A DNA stretch of 64,000 nucleotides from Dendrolimus kikuchii (Eukaryota; Arthropoda; Insecta; Lepidoptera; Lasiocampidae), in assembly GCA_019925095.2 (NCBI GenBank), contig CM034392.1, positions 12,109,887 through 12,173,886 of the forward strand, in the 5' to 3' direction. Below the pieces are notes generated by a model that searched no databases, had not been told where the DNA came from, and was given only the letters and a program-made list of their open reading frames with translations. A program made the translations under genes and the position numbers. Of this stretch, positions 13,601-24,200 are shown piece by piece (position 1 is the first letter of the stretch; each line of letters opens with the position of its first letter).

Positions 13601-14735
13601 GTTCATCGTTCATATTATTATAGATTATCTCAATTGTTTTATAAAAATAGCTTCAATGTACAGACACGGTCTTTTACAATTTTATAACAATATAATTTTT
13701 TTTTACATGAAATATTGTTCTAGGATTGCTCGAAGAACAGGAGGGTGTCGGCGTTCGCGGCGTGCGATCTTCGGCCGCCCACGGCCTGCGCCTCTATAGG
13801 TTGTCGGATGTCGAAGAAGATGACGATATGCCACGATTGCCGCATTCGAGTCATATTTTTACCTTCACTAACAGGTATGTCCTGGCCGCTCAGAGTTTGA
13901 CTTGTGTCGTCCCCTACTTGTTCAATCCCCTCTACACCAAAGTAGCCTATCCGCGCTCAGTTCACAACTTTTTTGCGACATCGACAGCACGGTGCTCCAT
14001 CCGAACGACGGCAGCCTGGCGGGTAGCAGCGTGAGCAGCGTGTGCAGTAGCGGCATGAGCAGTCTCTCGAGTAGCGTGCTCGGCAGCGCGTGGAGCTCGC
14101 GACTCACCTCTCGCCGCTCTTCGGCGGCCGTCTCGCCGGTGCACTCGCGCCGTGAATCCGTCTGCGGCGTGGGCGGACCCTCGCGCGCCCATTTTTCGCC
14201 CACTGCGACGCCCGCCAACAGCCCGCTGCTCGGCTCCCCGGACCCGTCGCCGCCTTCGACGCCGCGGCCCGGCGACGCGCCGCCCTCGCTGCACGCGTTG
14301 ATCGCGAGCGGCACCTCCATCCTGCGCCGGCGGCGCTGGGGCGGCGCGTCGCCGGGCGCGGAGGGCTCGCCGGCGCCCCTCGCGCTGCAGACACCCGGCT
14401 CGCTGTACACGGGCCTCGTGCACCGCAGCCCGATGGAGCAGCTGACGTGTCTCAAGCGGACGCTGCGCTCGCCCGCCGCCCCGCCCTCCGAGCGCAGTGG
14501 GCTCGACGAGCAGCCGCCGCTCGGCGTGCCCGCCGCGCCGGGCAGCGGGGCGCTCGAGGCGACGGGCGTGGTCGGCTGTCCCCCTGGGACACGCCGCCCG
14601 AGGCCGCGCGCGCCTCGCCCCCGCTCCGACCTGGGCACGGTGGGCGCCCGCGCGCCCGCCCCCGCGCCTGTTGCCCACTCCTCGCCACTCGGTACTTTGA
14701 GCCTCCTATTCGGCCGAAAAGGCGGCCTCCTGTAA
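2867..14735 (+). CDS. milton: Trafficking kinesin-binding protein milton (TRAK1/2 homologue), C-terminal 8 exons
   Basis: This adaptor links kinesin-1 to mitochondria through Miro and supports mitochondrial transport along microtubules. The visible coding sequence joins 2867-2997, 4959-5048, 6380-6585, 8116-8322, 12132-12274, 12898-13053, 13724-13874 and 13988-14735. All junctions are GT-AG and in phase, giving about 610 codons. Diagnostic TRAK-family blocks appear in the right order: coiled coil, MHSSVYSELSLDSGIGD, KVFETVQ, a PGAPG...LAAALRRL block, KLQIVKPMEGSLTLHTWAQL, a YRLSDVEEDDD acidic patch, and IFTFTN joined to STVLHPNDGSL across the last intron. The N-terminal exons lie left of the window. 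The last exons are extremely GC-rich. I am sure of the family; the exact isoform is inferred. Confidence 0.9.
4581..4622. repeat. (TA)n microsatellite
   Basis: A run of about twenty TA dinucleotides in a milton intron. Confidence 0.95.
4959..5048 (+). CDS. milton: milton exon (coiled coil)
   Basis: Acceptor TTTTTTACAG and donor GTGAGA. The exon is exactly 30 codons, LTVEHAHTLRILEITKENQN then ALAAELADTK, in phase 0 on both sides. It aligns with the TRAK segment that ends LTAELRELED before KYAE. Confidence 0.8.
6380..6585 (+). CDS. milton: milton exon (coiled coil and SELSLDSGIG motif)
   Basis: The acceptor is ATTGGTCAG and the donor GTAATC at 6586. Reading through that donor would hit TAA at once, so the splice is needed. 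It encodes ERYAEVAAHLAEAQEQLRSL, matching TRAK KYAECMEMLHEAQEELKNL, and ends with SSVYSELSLDSGIGDPLA. Two bases carry over to the next exon. Confidence 0.85.
6655..6975. repeat. Dispersed repeat ('aaaactactgggccgatttcgatgcggtttt' type)
   Basis: It shares the phrases 'taaaaactactgggccgattt', 'gatcgacagcaaattct' and 'atcctgggaattcc' with copies near 13130-13330 and 61500-62060. It is non-coding and degenerate, and the class is not recognised. Confidence 0.55.
7490..7770 (+). mobile_element. 3' end of a LINE ORF2, remnant
   Basis: The frame at 7602-7787 encodes NVLPEAVFPEKYNPGIFKSR VNRYYLGK (split for display), the typical last residues of CR1/Jockey-like ORF2 proteins just before their stop (LWN.LP..VFP..YN...FK..V..Y). 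Upstream codons continue in another frame, so the fragment is frameshifted. It lies in a milton intron. Confidence 0.55.
7765..8030. repeat. MITE family A, copy 1
   Basis: The left terminus contains AATAAAACTACGTTTTAACG and 'gttttaagcgcggtaatttattt'. The right end has the reverse complement (AAATAAATTACCGCGCTTAA, then AACGTAGCTTTATTA). Arms are about 45-60 bp. Copies occur at 41410-41511 and 62140-62365. Confidence 0.7.
8116..8322 (+). CDS. milton: milton exon (KVFETV block)
   Basis: Acceptor TTCGTTTACAG and donor GTGAGT. One base completes the codon from 6585, then SSMQKVFETVQCASRW, matching TRAK KRVFETVRNINQ. A Gly/Ala/Ser- and Pro-rich stretch and an acidic DDTSDTDSDDLYP end follow. GC content is far above the flanks. 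Confidence 0.85.
9266..9308. repeat. Perfect 18-bp hairpin
   Basis: CCCTGTGTATTGAAACTC at 9266-9283 is exactly complementary to 9291-9308, with a 7-nt loop GCACACT. It lies in the milton intron between 8322 and 12132, and no repeat family was recognised around it. Confidence 0.9.
10456..10902. repeat. Inverted repeat, arms about 60 bp
   Basis: The arm at about 10456-10515 ('gtgggtctttactgcttccatttgacctatg...gtacatgtaagaat') is the imperfect reverse complement of 10840-10902. The spacer contains a dispersed repeat (about 10540-10720, 'agctgatgcctgcgacttcgtctgcg'). Confidence 0.7.
11130..11600 (-). mobile_element. PIF/Harbinger transposase remnant
   Basis: On the - strand, 11599-11410 encodes a segment with NKLLAKFRINKTSVEMVLNE, like the N-terminal region of HARBI1-type nucleases, ending at a plausible donor (GCG|GTAAAG). 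After a short intron, 11345 downwards encodes CIKFYLTLQFYALGTMLNSV, ADFVGVSLSAACRIVADIFA and AIARLYGKY. This matches the Harbinger block 'L.FYA.G......AD..G.S....CRI......AIA.L'. The DDE catalytic part is not found, so it is a truncated copy. Confidence 0.55.
12132..12274 (+). CDS. milton: milton exon (ALRRL block)
   Basis: Acceptor ATTTTTATAG and donor GTACCA. It encodes GGTGVGVPGAPGAAELAAAL RRLTPQEIDS (split only for display), matching the TRAK PGTPGSHDLETALRRLSL region. Phase: one base enters, one base leaves. Confidence 0.85.
12705..12765. repeat. Short inverted repeat
   Basis: GTTGGTTTTTACAAAC at 12705-12720 is exactly complementary to 12750-12765, with a 29-nt loop, about 130 bp upstream of a milton exon. 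Confidence 0.85.
12898..13053 (+). CDS. milton: milton exon (KLQIVKPMEGS block)
   Basis: Acceptor CTGTTTTTAG and donor GTGAAT. It contains HKLQIVKPMEGSLTLHTWAQ and LAKPNMSG, near-identical to the vertebrate TRAK block KLQIVKPLEGSATLHHWQQL. This is the clearest single identification of the gene. Confidence 0.92.
13125..13330. repeat. Dispersed repeat, second copy of the 6655 type
   Basis: It contains 'atgcctgcgacttcgtc', 'attcccgggatgcaaag', 'ttaagtctaagaatttactgttgatcagc' and 'ttgaaatcgtcccagtagct', matching pieces at 6730-6830 and 61600-61740 in order. Confidence 0.5.
13724..13874 (+). CDS. milton: milton exon (acidic patch, IFTFTN)
   Basis: Acceptor TTGTTCTAG and donor GTATGT. It encodes LLEEQEGVGVRG, LYRLSDVEEDDDMPRLP and HIFTFTN. 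TRAK has VYCLNDFEEDD, LPRLA and FTFTT in the same order. Two bases carry over to the last exon. Confidence 0.88.
13988..14735 (+). CDS. milton: milton last exon, stop TAA at 14733
   Basis: The acceptor is ACATCGACAG. The first base joins the AG of the previous exon to give Ser, then TVLHPNDGSL, matching TRAK RILHPSDEL. A Ser-rich stretch and a Pro/Ala/Arg-rich tail follow, ending SPLGTLSLLFGRKGGLL. The exon is about three-quarters G+C. At 14580-14622 the frame reads as Arg/Pro repeats, while a neighbouring frame reads PWDTPPEAARASP; see findings. Confidence 0.85.
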
Positions 14736-16261
14736 AATGTCTCTTCGGTCGACTTTACAAATATGACGCGTTATTATTTTTAGTTACGTTCTTTGGTCCG
14801 CAATGGCCATGCGGGGAGCACAGTTTCCGAAGATTTTACTCTTTTTATTGTGTATTTATAATAGCGAATTACGTTTTACTACCTTTTGACGATTATTTTT
14901 TGGTAGCTATTTTACACTCGATGACTTTGTCCGTGCATTTAATACGTAGTGTGATCGAGGACGGAGCGAGCGGCGTCATGATTTTGGTGCTCCAGTCGTA
15001 GTATAATAAGAAGGGGCCGCACGGCCCCTGGCACATTCCTTCCGAGGGCGGGCGTTTCGTCCTGTTTGCTTCTGCCCGTTAGAGAGGATTTCTATTCATA
15101 ATTATAATTGATGACGCATCAGACATGCGATTATTTTGAAATAGTGAAAAGTCCTGTTCAGTTTTATTATTCTTGTGTAAAATTTTATATTTTTTGTATG
15201 AAACCCACAATTTCTCATTATTTTACTTTGATTGTGTTAATTTCGTACTGAAAAATATGACAATTTTTGTTTTAAAACTATATGAACCAAATTATCCTAT
15301 CATTGAAAAGTCTGTAGTATTATAATTTAAGGGTTGTAATATTTATATAGTTACGATAAGTAATTAGTGAGACTTAGTACTTAGGTTTTGTAGGTGCTTC
15401 TGTGGACTGTAACAAATAACAATTGATTTCCTATTCCCAAATAATATCGAGATTGCGGTAGAATTTTCATGCTTATGATGACTTATTGTTTGTGTAGTGA
15501 TATTGTTTCGTTATGTGTCATTGTAAATAATTGAATTTCCATTAATTTAGAAGAGTACAAATTATTTATGATTAATCACATTCAGCGTAATTCATAATGA
15601 ATATTAGTATATTTTTTACCTATTAATATTGTTAAGAGATGAAAACAAATATATTATTACAATTGGATGATTAATAAAATTCATTGGCGAATTTTCAATT
15701 CTCAGATATTAAACAAAATTATTGCTAAAAACAAATAAGCTTTGTTTAATGAACCTGTCATTTACCTGAGGAATAATTATTGTCAGTCTGTTTGACGGTC
15801 GTTATTAATGAAGTAATTATATTTCATGATAATTAACTGTAGTCCGCGTCACTGTTTAGCCTCCAGATTATCTGCCAAAATCGAAAATATCTTTAATCAA
15901 ATACTTGAAGCGGTCGTAAAATTTGATGTGCACACTAACTATAACTATTGTGTAAAACAATTCTTATTTTTGTCATATAGACATAGACATAGACAAAAAC
16001 AAGTATTGTTTGATTGATGAATTCGTTTATTTTATTGGCGTCTGTTCCTTGTTATGCCATCAATCATATAAAAAATATCCATTATATTCTAAAAATGCCA
16101 GCATTAAAACCCCTTCCTATCATCTCCTTTATAAAATATAACTGTAATTACTGTTTAAGCAATAATTAAGTAGTTATTTGACTGTCAATAATCATAATAT
16201 GGGACTGCTAAATAATAAAATAACATTAAGCATTCACACTGTAATATCTTTCACCGTAAAT

Positions 16262-16398
16262 GGCCGGTCCTGTATCTTAGTATTCATTCACTCGCCTTAC
16301 TGTCAATTGGATTTTGACATAACTTGTATAGAGCATATGTCAAATTATGTATAACTGATAGTAAGCAAATGGACGGTCAGTTAGATATTAGACCCGAC
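16262..16398. repeat. MITE family B, copy 1
   Basis: The left end reads GGTCCTGTATCTTAGTATTC, then TTACTGTCAATTGGATTTTG. The right end is an imperfect reverse complement (ATGTCAAATTATG, CTGATAGTAAGCAAATGGAC). Related sequence occurs at 42985-43122 and, as one half only, at 45540-45610. Confidence 0.6.
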
Positions 16399-18107
16399 CA
16401 TTTAATCCCGGTCCGATAAAATGTCGCTTTGTGTACACTACTAGGATTAAATTTAAACGATGGTAATAAGACAACTGAATGCGTAGTAAGATAATAATAG
16501 TAAATGATCAAATGAGAATTCTCCGCTTTTTGTTGTTGAAGAATATTTGACCGGTTCGTGAACGGACCAAGATCGAAGGGAGATTGAACCGTGAACGTTA
16601 TTATAGTGTGAATCGAGCCTAAATGTTTCGTGGTTGTTTACACATCTGAAAACTGAAATATTGATTTCTTAGTCAAATAATCAATCAGTTGCTAACATTT
16701 TGATATAAACATCGTGACTAACAGTAGATTTGGAATAAAATAAAGGTGTAAGCCGTAAGTGTAAGTAGTTCTGAATTTCAGTACTCATATTTCTTGTTTT
16801 ATATTAAACTTATTGTGGTCTCCTTAATGCAGCAACCTATTCTTAGTTTATTTTCGATTAATGTTAGGTTATTGAAATTGGTGCTAGTTAGTTAATATGC
16901 CAGTGATGTCTCATCAAACACGTTAGTATAATTTGCTTATATCACAATTATTTCATTTTGGAAGTCCGGTTTTTCGTTTCATTTGAATTGATTGGATTTA
17001 AAGAGTTGAGGCATAATCAGTACAGTGCAATGTTAATCTTAATGGACGTGTAAGAGAGAGAGAGAGAGAAAGAAAACTTTTATAGTTTTGGTTGTGGGGA
17101 AAATTACCTGCCTAATTGTAAGCAGTTCTTTTACATATCGACGCTTTACTTTGTCATACTCGTATATTGAAATTTTAGTTTCGCAAACTTGTAATTCACA
17201 AACTGCACTCTGTATACAAAGAATTCATTTATTTATTAAGTTACCTACGGTTATAGTAAACACATTTCATAACACGTTAACAAAATTAGCACCTAAAATA
17301 TAACATGGATAAATATAGTATACTTTTTTGATATCGTGAAATATCACCACCATATTTAAGATGCGAGTTTGAGAAAGTAAGATGCCCATATATCACCTTT
17401 GTTAGTTTTGGTGATGAGATCATTTAAAATTACAATCGAGTTGTGGTTCGTATTCTAGAAAGCCATTCAGTCATGAAGTAAAATTATGGCCATAAAGTAT
17501 TACGGTTTTATTCAAATTGAGTTATAGTAAATTTGTAGGCTTCTTTAAGAATCTTAAAGAACAAACTTACTCTAATTCAATATGTATAAGACCGTTAGTC
17601 GATTTATACACCAAACGCTGTTAGCGTATGAAAATTATTCCTGATAAAAATATTTTTAAATTTTTATATAAAATATTTCTTTAATCTGTAGCGGGTCGCA
17701 TGAATCCCGGGTTCTATACCCGCGTTATTAAATTTCGTAAACGAAATTTTCTTTCTTTATTCTGGTCTGGGTGTTTGGGATCGGCCACAGACGTCCGTTG
17801 TAAATTACTCATAAAACAACCGTAACTTGCTTAAGTTGTGGATATATAATATGCGTTTTGTCTGCCATTTTTTATTGTAACAAATGTGTATGGAAATACA
17901 AAAAATATAAATTTATTAGTTATTGGGTAAACATTGAATTTATTTAATACTCCGGCTATATAATAGATTTGATTTAGTGTTATAATCGACATTGACGTAT
18001 CAGTTTAAAAATCAGTAAAACCGCATTATTACTCTTGCCTGGTTTCTGAGGTTACCACTTATGAGTTCAATAGCAATCGATTCCATAAAGTCATGTAATA
18101 GATAAAC

Positions 18108-18128
18108 TTAGGTTAACTGTTAACCTAA
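18108..18128. repeat. Perfect 21-bp palindrome
   Basis: TTAGGTTAAC, a central T, then GTTAACCTAA. A similar palindrome, ATTAAACCTG..CAGGTTTAAT, lies near 18837-18857. Function is unknown. Confidence 0.8.
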
Positions 18129-19402
18129 AACTAGTACCAAAACTCGTTACTAGATGGATCTATTTAAGAAGGAACATCTAATATTTATTTACATCAAACG
18201 AAAACGTCAAACAAAAAATATGGAATAGATAAACGCCTAATATTGGTCAGTTAAGTTGAAGCTAGTTTAACTATCGTACGATGGTGTGTTCAAAAACGCA
18301 ATTTTATAAGTTATTGTACCGATACCACTAACGAACAGATAAACTACAGTTAAAAGTACCTCGGAAACCGGCCATAAATCATTCTTAGATTTTAATTTGG
18401 CCGGTTATCTGAACCTTCAATGCATGACTGAGGTTTGCTCTAGAATACGAACCTTAACCAAGGAAAACACTCTACTAAAAGAGTTAAAACTTTCGGAACT
18501 CATTGGAAGATGAATGCACATGCATCATAACAGAACATTAAGCATTCTAGCAAGAAGTGTCTGAAAGTTCTTGTTTGAGACTCTCACGATTTAAGTCCCG
18601 CAGACGTGTCGCTGCGGTCGCGGAACTGAATGTTAGAAAGATAAAACAATTTTAGAAAGATTCCGTTTTAATAGTATTAGTAAATAGATAGTAATATTTA
18701 CATTAAAGCACTTGATAAAAACAACACAACGACATGGCTGTGTGATTAGTTCCATTTTTGCTGCGGGACTTTAAACGTGAGACGCAGTCTAATGTAATAA
18801 TTATTGAGTAGCTAGGCTACTCGTGAAGAAATGTATTAAACCTGTCAGGTTTAATATATGGTCACCAAAATGTTTAAACACGTGACAGGTTGACGATATG
18901 AGTCTCGGAAGTATTTTTCGTTCCCGATAACTTGACATGCTGGGTTACGAACTTCTAAAAATTAACATTACTTATATCATGTAATAAAATAAGTTGTAAA
19001 TAAGTAATATTACAAAACGTAAATAGTTTTTTGTTTTTTTGGGGTTTCTAGTATTGATGCGATTTTAGGTGTTTTCGACTTTAGCTTTAGGGGTTTAATA
19101 TTTTTAATTATTTGTAATCCTGCTTGTCCATTTAACGTGAACGGGGTATTGCTTTTTTATGTAACAAAAATAAATGATGTAAAGAAACTTAATTTGTAAA
19201 TAATAATAATCCCAGTGGAGGGGATTTAATTATGATGGCACGTTGATTAAAATTTACGTTTCATTATGCTGCAATGCATCTCCTATAACGCAGTACATTG
19301 GTCTACTTATTTAACAAAGTTTCGCGATTTAATTTTTCTAGTCTATTCTTGTTCAGCGATGGCTCCAACGCTTTGATTTTCCCTGATTAAATGATAAAAG
19401 TA

Positions 19403-19545
19403 CATACATACATACATACATAACTTCACGCCAGTTCCCTTGCGGGGTAGGCACGAACAACAGAGCGCCATTTAGGCTTATTCTTACACACTTCACTTGC
19501 TTCTTTGACATTCATAACTCTTGTCATGCACGCTCGTCTGTTCTT
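19403..19545 (-). mobile_element. 5'-truncated 3' end of the RTE-like LINE, (CATA)n tail, 13-bp TSD
   Basis: On the + strand it starts with CATA repeats, then TAACTTCACGCCAGTTCCCT, identical in plan to the 3' end of the longer copy at 23331-24655. It is flanked by an exact 13-bp direct repeat, AATGATAAAAGTA, at 19390-19402 and 19546-19558. That is the mark of target-primed insertion. Confidence 0.85.
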
Positions 19546-19696
19546 AATGATAAAAGTATTTAATAAAATTACATCCAAACCTAGAAATCACTGTAAATTA
19601 TCGTCATGTCACCTTTAGTTAGTGACTATAGTTTAAGTATATTGTCGTTGGGTTCCATAAATGCAATAATTTTAAAATTTATATTAAATAAAAAAT

Positions 19697-19815
19697 ATGA
19701 TTAGATGTAATCCTGAACTACAACGGGGTAAATCCTAAAAATCGGTAAAGTAATTTAATTGAACTGACGATTTTTTTTTTTTTAAATCTAAAGGATTACA
19801 TTTACATCTAATATG
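19697..19815. repeat. Inverted-repeat element (MITE-like)
   Basis: The ends are GATTAGATGTAATCCT and AGGATTACATTTACATCTAA, imperfect reverse complements, with an internal poly-T run. About 120 bp, non-coding. Confidence 0.5.
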
Positions 19816-21006
19816 ATTTATGGTACAGCTAGCTACAACGAATTCTTGAACTCTCCTTTATAATGTTGACAAAGTGCGTGATGGAGGTCTATGGAGTTGA
19901 GTTTGTACACTTACAGCCAATACAGTGTACCTGACATACCCGAAAGAAGAAAGGTACAATAGCATCCAAAGTAATGTGATCACAATTTTTTTTCTTGGAT
20001 TAGTGGTAAATCTCGATTTTTAGAATTACCCCAAAGCAGTATAGTCTGCACTAAACTTTATACTCGGTTTTATTTTAGTTAACAACTGATAACTGCGCAA
20101 AAGGCGCGTTTTCACTTAAAACCATGTATTGTGTAGCTAACCTGGAGAAGCGGTAAATTGTTTGTTATCGTTCAAATTGTTTTTGGGTAAATAATTTTTT
20201 ATCTAATGTTTTCTATTCTATCCTTTATTTTATTTAAACACACCGTAAATAAATGCAATTATATGAATACCTTGGAGATATAAACTGATACTACGTTTTG
20301 GGATTTGCGTTGCAGCATAACATTGTACAGGCTGTGATGTGATTCAGTGTAGGAGATCACGAGTTGCGTCGCAATATTCGCGATTCTTCATTACGGGATA
20401 GGTAGGCACAAACTGTATTGTATAAGAGTAACTTGTTGAGATTTTGACGATTACAACAAAATGATTATTGTATTAATGAAACAGAAATATAATTTATTCA
20501 AATACAAGTTCTTTTATTAACGACTATAGCTTTCCTTGCCATTTAATTCATGTAAACATCGATTGAAGAAATGAATGTCGAAAGAAAAAATCAAATTCAA
20601 CAATAAGAATCGCACCATTTTCATTTGCATGAATTTTAAGTCGTCGTTCTGCAAAAACGATTCCATTTCCAGGGATAAAATTATTTTAAGTTAATCTTAT
20701 CGATGATGAAATATAATTGAAATTTATAATCCGTTCCCTATTGAAATTGATTTCCCACATTCAGATGTCTAACCAATTTTAAATTAATAATTAAAGCATT
20801 CATGTATGTTCCAAAAGTGAAAGTAAATCTCATTTAAGAGATTTTTATATTAAATCTTCGTTCAGTCCATATTGGATTATTTGAGTACAGCGTGAAATTT
20901 CTAGGAGACCGCGGCAAATACTGTTGGTATTATTTTTCAGTATAAAAAGTACTCTGTATATAATATTAGTCTATGATAAAATATAACCCTCTATGGTATT
21001 ACACGT

Positions 21007-21020
21007 GTTGCTATGACAAC
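21007..21020 (+). promoter_or_regulatory. X-box (RFX-binding site) of IFT81
   Basis: GTTGCTATGACAAC fits the X-box consensus RTHNYYWTRRNRAC at all 14 positions, 124 bp upstream of the IFT81 ATG. RFX-family factors drive ciliary genes through such sites in worms, flies and vertebrates. A second half-site, ATGACAAC, follows at 21029-21036. The match is seen; binding is inferred. Confidence 0.75.
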
Positions 21021-21143
21021 GATACCCTTATGACAACAATGAAAGTTGAATTCTCAGACTACATTAATATAACAGGAAAGTTGAATTTGTCTAGACCTAA
21101 CCTCCGGCGACATTTTATATTTGTGTAGAAAGAGATATCGAGA

Positions 21144-21290
21144 ATGCCGGATCAAGTTAAATATGTTGTAAAAGAACTAAATGCAATACTTGGACGGAAC
21201 TATGACCTTATAAAATTCGATGCACTTACTGAAAAACAGCTATTACAGTTGCTTTTGGATTTGCTCGTGAAATTTGGTGCTGGAGAAAAG
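21144..21290 (+). CDS. IFT81: IFT81 exon 1 (start ATG)
   Basis: MPDQVKYVVKELNAILGRNY and on to LLVKFGAGEK, 49 codons, donor GTAAGA. It aligns from the first residue with human IFT81 MSDQIKFIMDSLN, which fixes this ATG as the start. This is the beginning of the calponin-homology-like tubulin-binding domain. Confidence 0.92.
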
Positions 21291-24200
21291 GTAAGAATAT
21301 ATTAATTGCTGCTTTCGGAGCTTTAAACCTCGCCTCGTTGAAAATACGAAGAAGAGCCCATCTATACAATAGTCAGCCGATTACTTCAATCAGGTTAAGC
21401 GGTTGACTATTGATTTTATAATTTTCGTTTCTATGAATGACAATATTTACTCAAAATGTATACCTGGAAAACGGTCTATTAGCCGTGTAAACAGGCACAT
21501 ATTTAACGGCCAGTTATGTGCGGCCAGGTGCCAGTAGAAGGCCGGTTTGATGTATCTTCCTACCCCAGTAGACCCATGAAATATTAAATTGATGTGGTCT
21601 TACAACAAAGAATGTTGAAAACCAAAAGTGAAAAGAAGAAAAAGTGAACACAACCGTGAATTAATAATAAGATCAGACGATTGTGAGAAAACAGGTATAT
21701 AAATAAGGCTAAAATGATAAGACAGCTGTACAATTATTTCAGTTTTATTTGAATTTTTTACTTCATCATCATCGTAATAGTCAATTAGATCCCACTGCTG
21801 AGCTAGGCCTCTTCGAAGACACTGAGACTGTTATTCGGCTCTTTGCATCCAGTCCCTGCTAGTCGCCATTCGCAGGTTGTTGCTCCTCGCTGCCTTTGCT
21901 GAGACGATTTCAATCGAGAATGGCACGCGATTTCTACTCGAGAAATCGCGATCTCCACTAGACCAGCTCCTTATTTAACATTTACAGTATCATACTTTAA
22001 AAAAATATTTAATGAATAAATAACTATAATATGTCCAGTGTCATTGACTGGGTAGGACCGCTCTCATCGAGGGGAAATAAATCGCCCGGGCCTTTTCACG
22101 TTGATCCTTCCTAACGAAGTTTTATTGTTTATTGTAGTAACTATAATAATTATTTATCATTTCATATATTCTTGATTCGATTGCAGCTAGACATCAATGA
22201 AGATGATTCAGAGACTGTGTCTTTGCGACTCCTCGAGATGTTGGGTAGTATCAAGTACCGACCCCCAGGATCTGTAGAACCAACGCAATTTCGGACGCAA
22301 CTCTTAGCTGGAGACTCGAGAACTGTGCATCATGTATTGCATTGGCTTCTCACTAATAAAGATCAAGTCAAAAACACTGCGTATCTTGCTAAGTGAGTAA
22401 CATATCATAAATTATAATTTCCATCATTTGCTGTTAAAATTGTAAGCGTTAACTTGCCAAAACTTTAGTATTAAACATTCATTAACTTGATTCAATCAGA
22501 GTTTGTGTAAGTTCGGTATAACTTGATTAATTAGACGGTATTTTAGCATTGATTATTTTAGGTAGCATGTAAAGTTTTGGCATATGTACGAAATTTCAGG
22601 TCTTCTATTTTGTAAATAACTTTAATGTTTGTTAGTTTGATGAAGCTTCTGTAGGCGATATATTCAAAGCTGATAAATGTGGAATAGTAATGCAATTAAG
22701 ATGAATAAGATCCAGTTTGTGACTGATTTCTTGGAATTAGGACGATCCCGTCGACGGGCGTACGTGACGAGAACTTTTACGTGTTATGGGGTTTTCTTTT
22801 ATATCCCGTATTCGACCCTTTTTACTTAGTAAAGAGCCTCTGAAGCCTTTCCGTAGTTACTTTCCTCTACTCCAATTACGAATATAATAAATATTGGTGT
22901 ATTTGCTGCTACTCGTAAGTTGCTTGATCCTTTTTATTATTTATGGTATGGGCTTTTGGGATTTGATATTTTCTTTGACAATAAAAGGTAAATTTACCAC
23001 ATAAAGATGCAACAATTAAAAATATATCATTTTTTTTTTTAAATACATTTATCAGTATGCATATTGCATGACATGCTTACGAGGGCATAGTGTTTAATTG
23101 AACCAACTATGTGAAGTCAATCAAAATATTGTTTTTCCAATTTGTGAGCATAGAAGAGATTTGATTTAGTTTTACGATATTAAAATTATATACATACTGT
23201 AATGTATGAATGTATTATGTGAGAAAATAATAATGCATATATGTAGGTAGTTCAGTAATAAAATCAGTCTGATCACCGAAAGTACTTGTGTGTGTTTTAT
23301 TACCAATAAATACGAATAAAAGGCTTAAATACTATACATACATACATAACTTCACGCCAATTCCCTTGCGGGGTAGGCACGAACAACAGAGCGCCATTCA
23401 GGCTTATTCTTACACACCTCACTTGCTTCTTTGACATTCATAACTCTTGTCATGCACGTTCGTCTGTTCTTAAGGCTACTGACATCACCTTCTGCTAGTA
23501 CACGATCAATTTGATCATGGAAGGTGTGTCGTGGCCTTCCACTTCTGCATCCATCCACTTTTGCATTGTATATCTGTTTAGTCATTCTTTCATCATGCAT
23601 TCTTTTGCACATGCCCGAACCACCGGATCATTCCTTTCCTTACCTTCACCCCGACACTCTCTTTCAGACCAACTCTCTTTCTTACTTCGGTATTACGAAC
23701 GCGGTCCGCGAGCGTCACTCCGCAGATTTTGCGCAGTGTTCGCATCTCGACCGCGTTTACTCTACTTTCATGCTCTCGCTTCCATACGTGAGCGTAGGTA
23801 CCAGCACCGCGTTGTGTATGACAAGATGGGCCTTCTGGCTGAGGTTCTTAGCGCCTAGAAGTTTACCTAACGCTCCATTCACACTATTCCCCAAATTCAC
23901 TCTTCTTTCTATATCAGAGGTGTACCTTCCATCCCTGCTAAAAGCACATCCAAGATATACAAACTCATTCACTTGCTCCAACATAACATCATCGACCATT
24001 ATCCTTGCATTCGTTCTGGTTTCTTCTCTTTCAAACACCATAACCTTTTTCTTCGCATTTAAATGTAAGCCTCTCGCCTGACAGTCATCTTTCACCATTG
24101 TGACTAGTGTTTGCAGTTCTGATGGCGATTCGGCTAAAAGCACGGCATCATCCGCATAAAGCAAGGTGCTTACAACTAGATCACTCATCCGCACCCCAAC

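Larger units (their letters stand above)
14736..21143 (+). other. milton 3' UTR and intergenic region before IFT81
   Basis: No coding exon was recognised. It begins with the milton 3' UTR; one candidate polyadenylation signal is AATAAA at 15673-15678. A MITE, an RTE-like 3' end and two short palindromes are listed separately, as is the IFT81 X-box at 21007. A short GA microsatellite lies at about 17052-17070. The rest is AT-rich with no further structure I can support. Confidence 0.6.

Noticed and set aside
13902..13987. 5' extension of the milton last-exon frame
   Set aside because: The acceptor at 13987 joins IFTFTN to STVLHPNDGSL exactly as in the TRAK family, so the extension is intronic.
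13922..14688. Long antisense and alternate-frame open frames over the milton last exon
   Set aside because: They are Arg/Ala/Pro-rich shadows caused by the very high GC content; the sense frame carries the TRAK homology.
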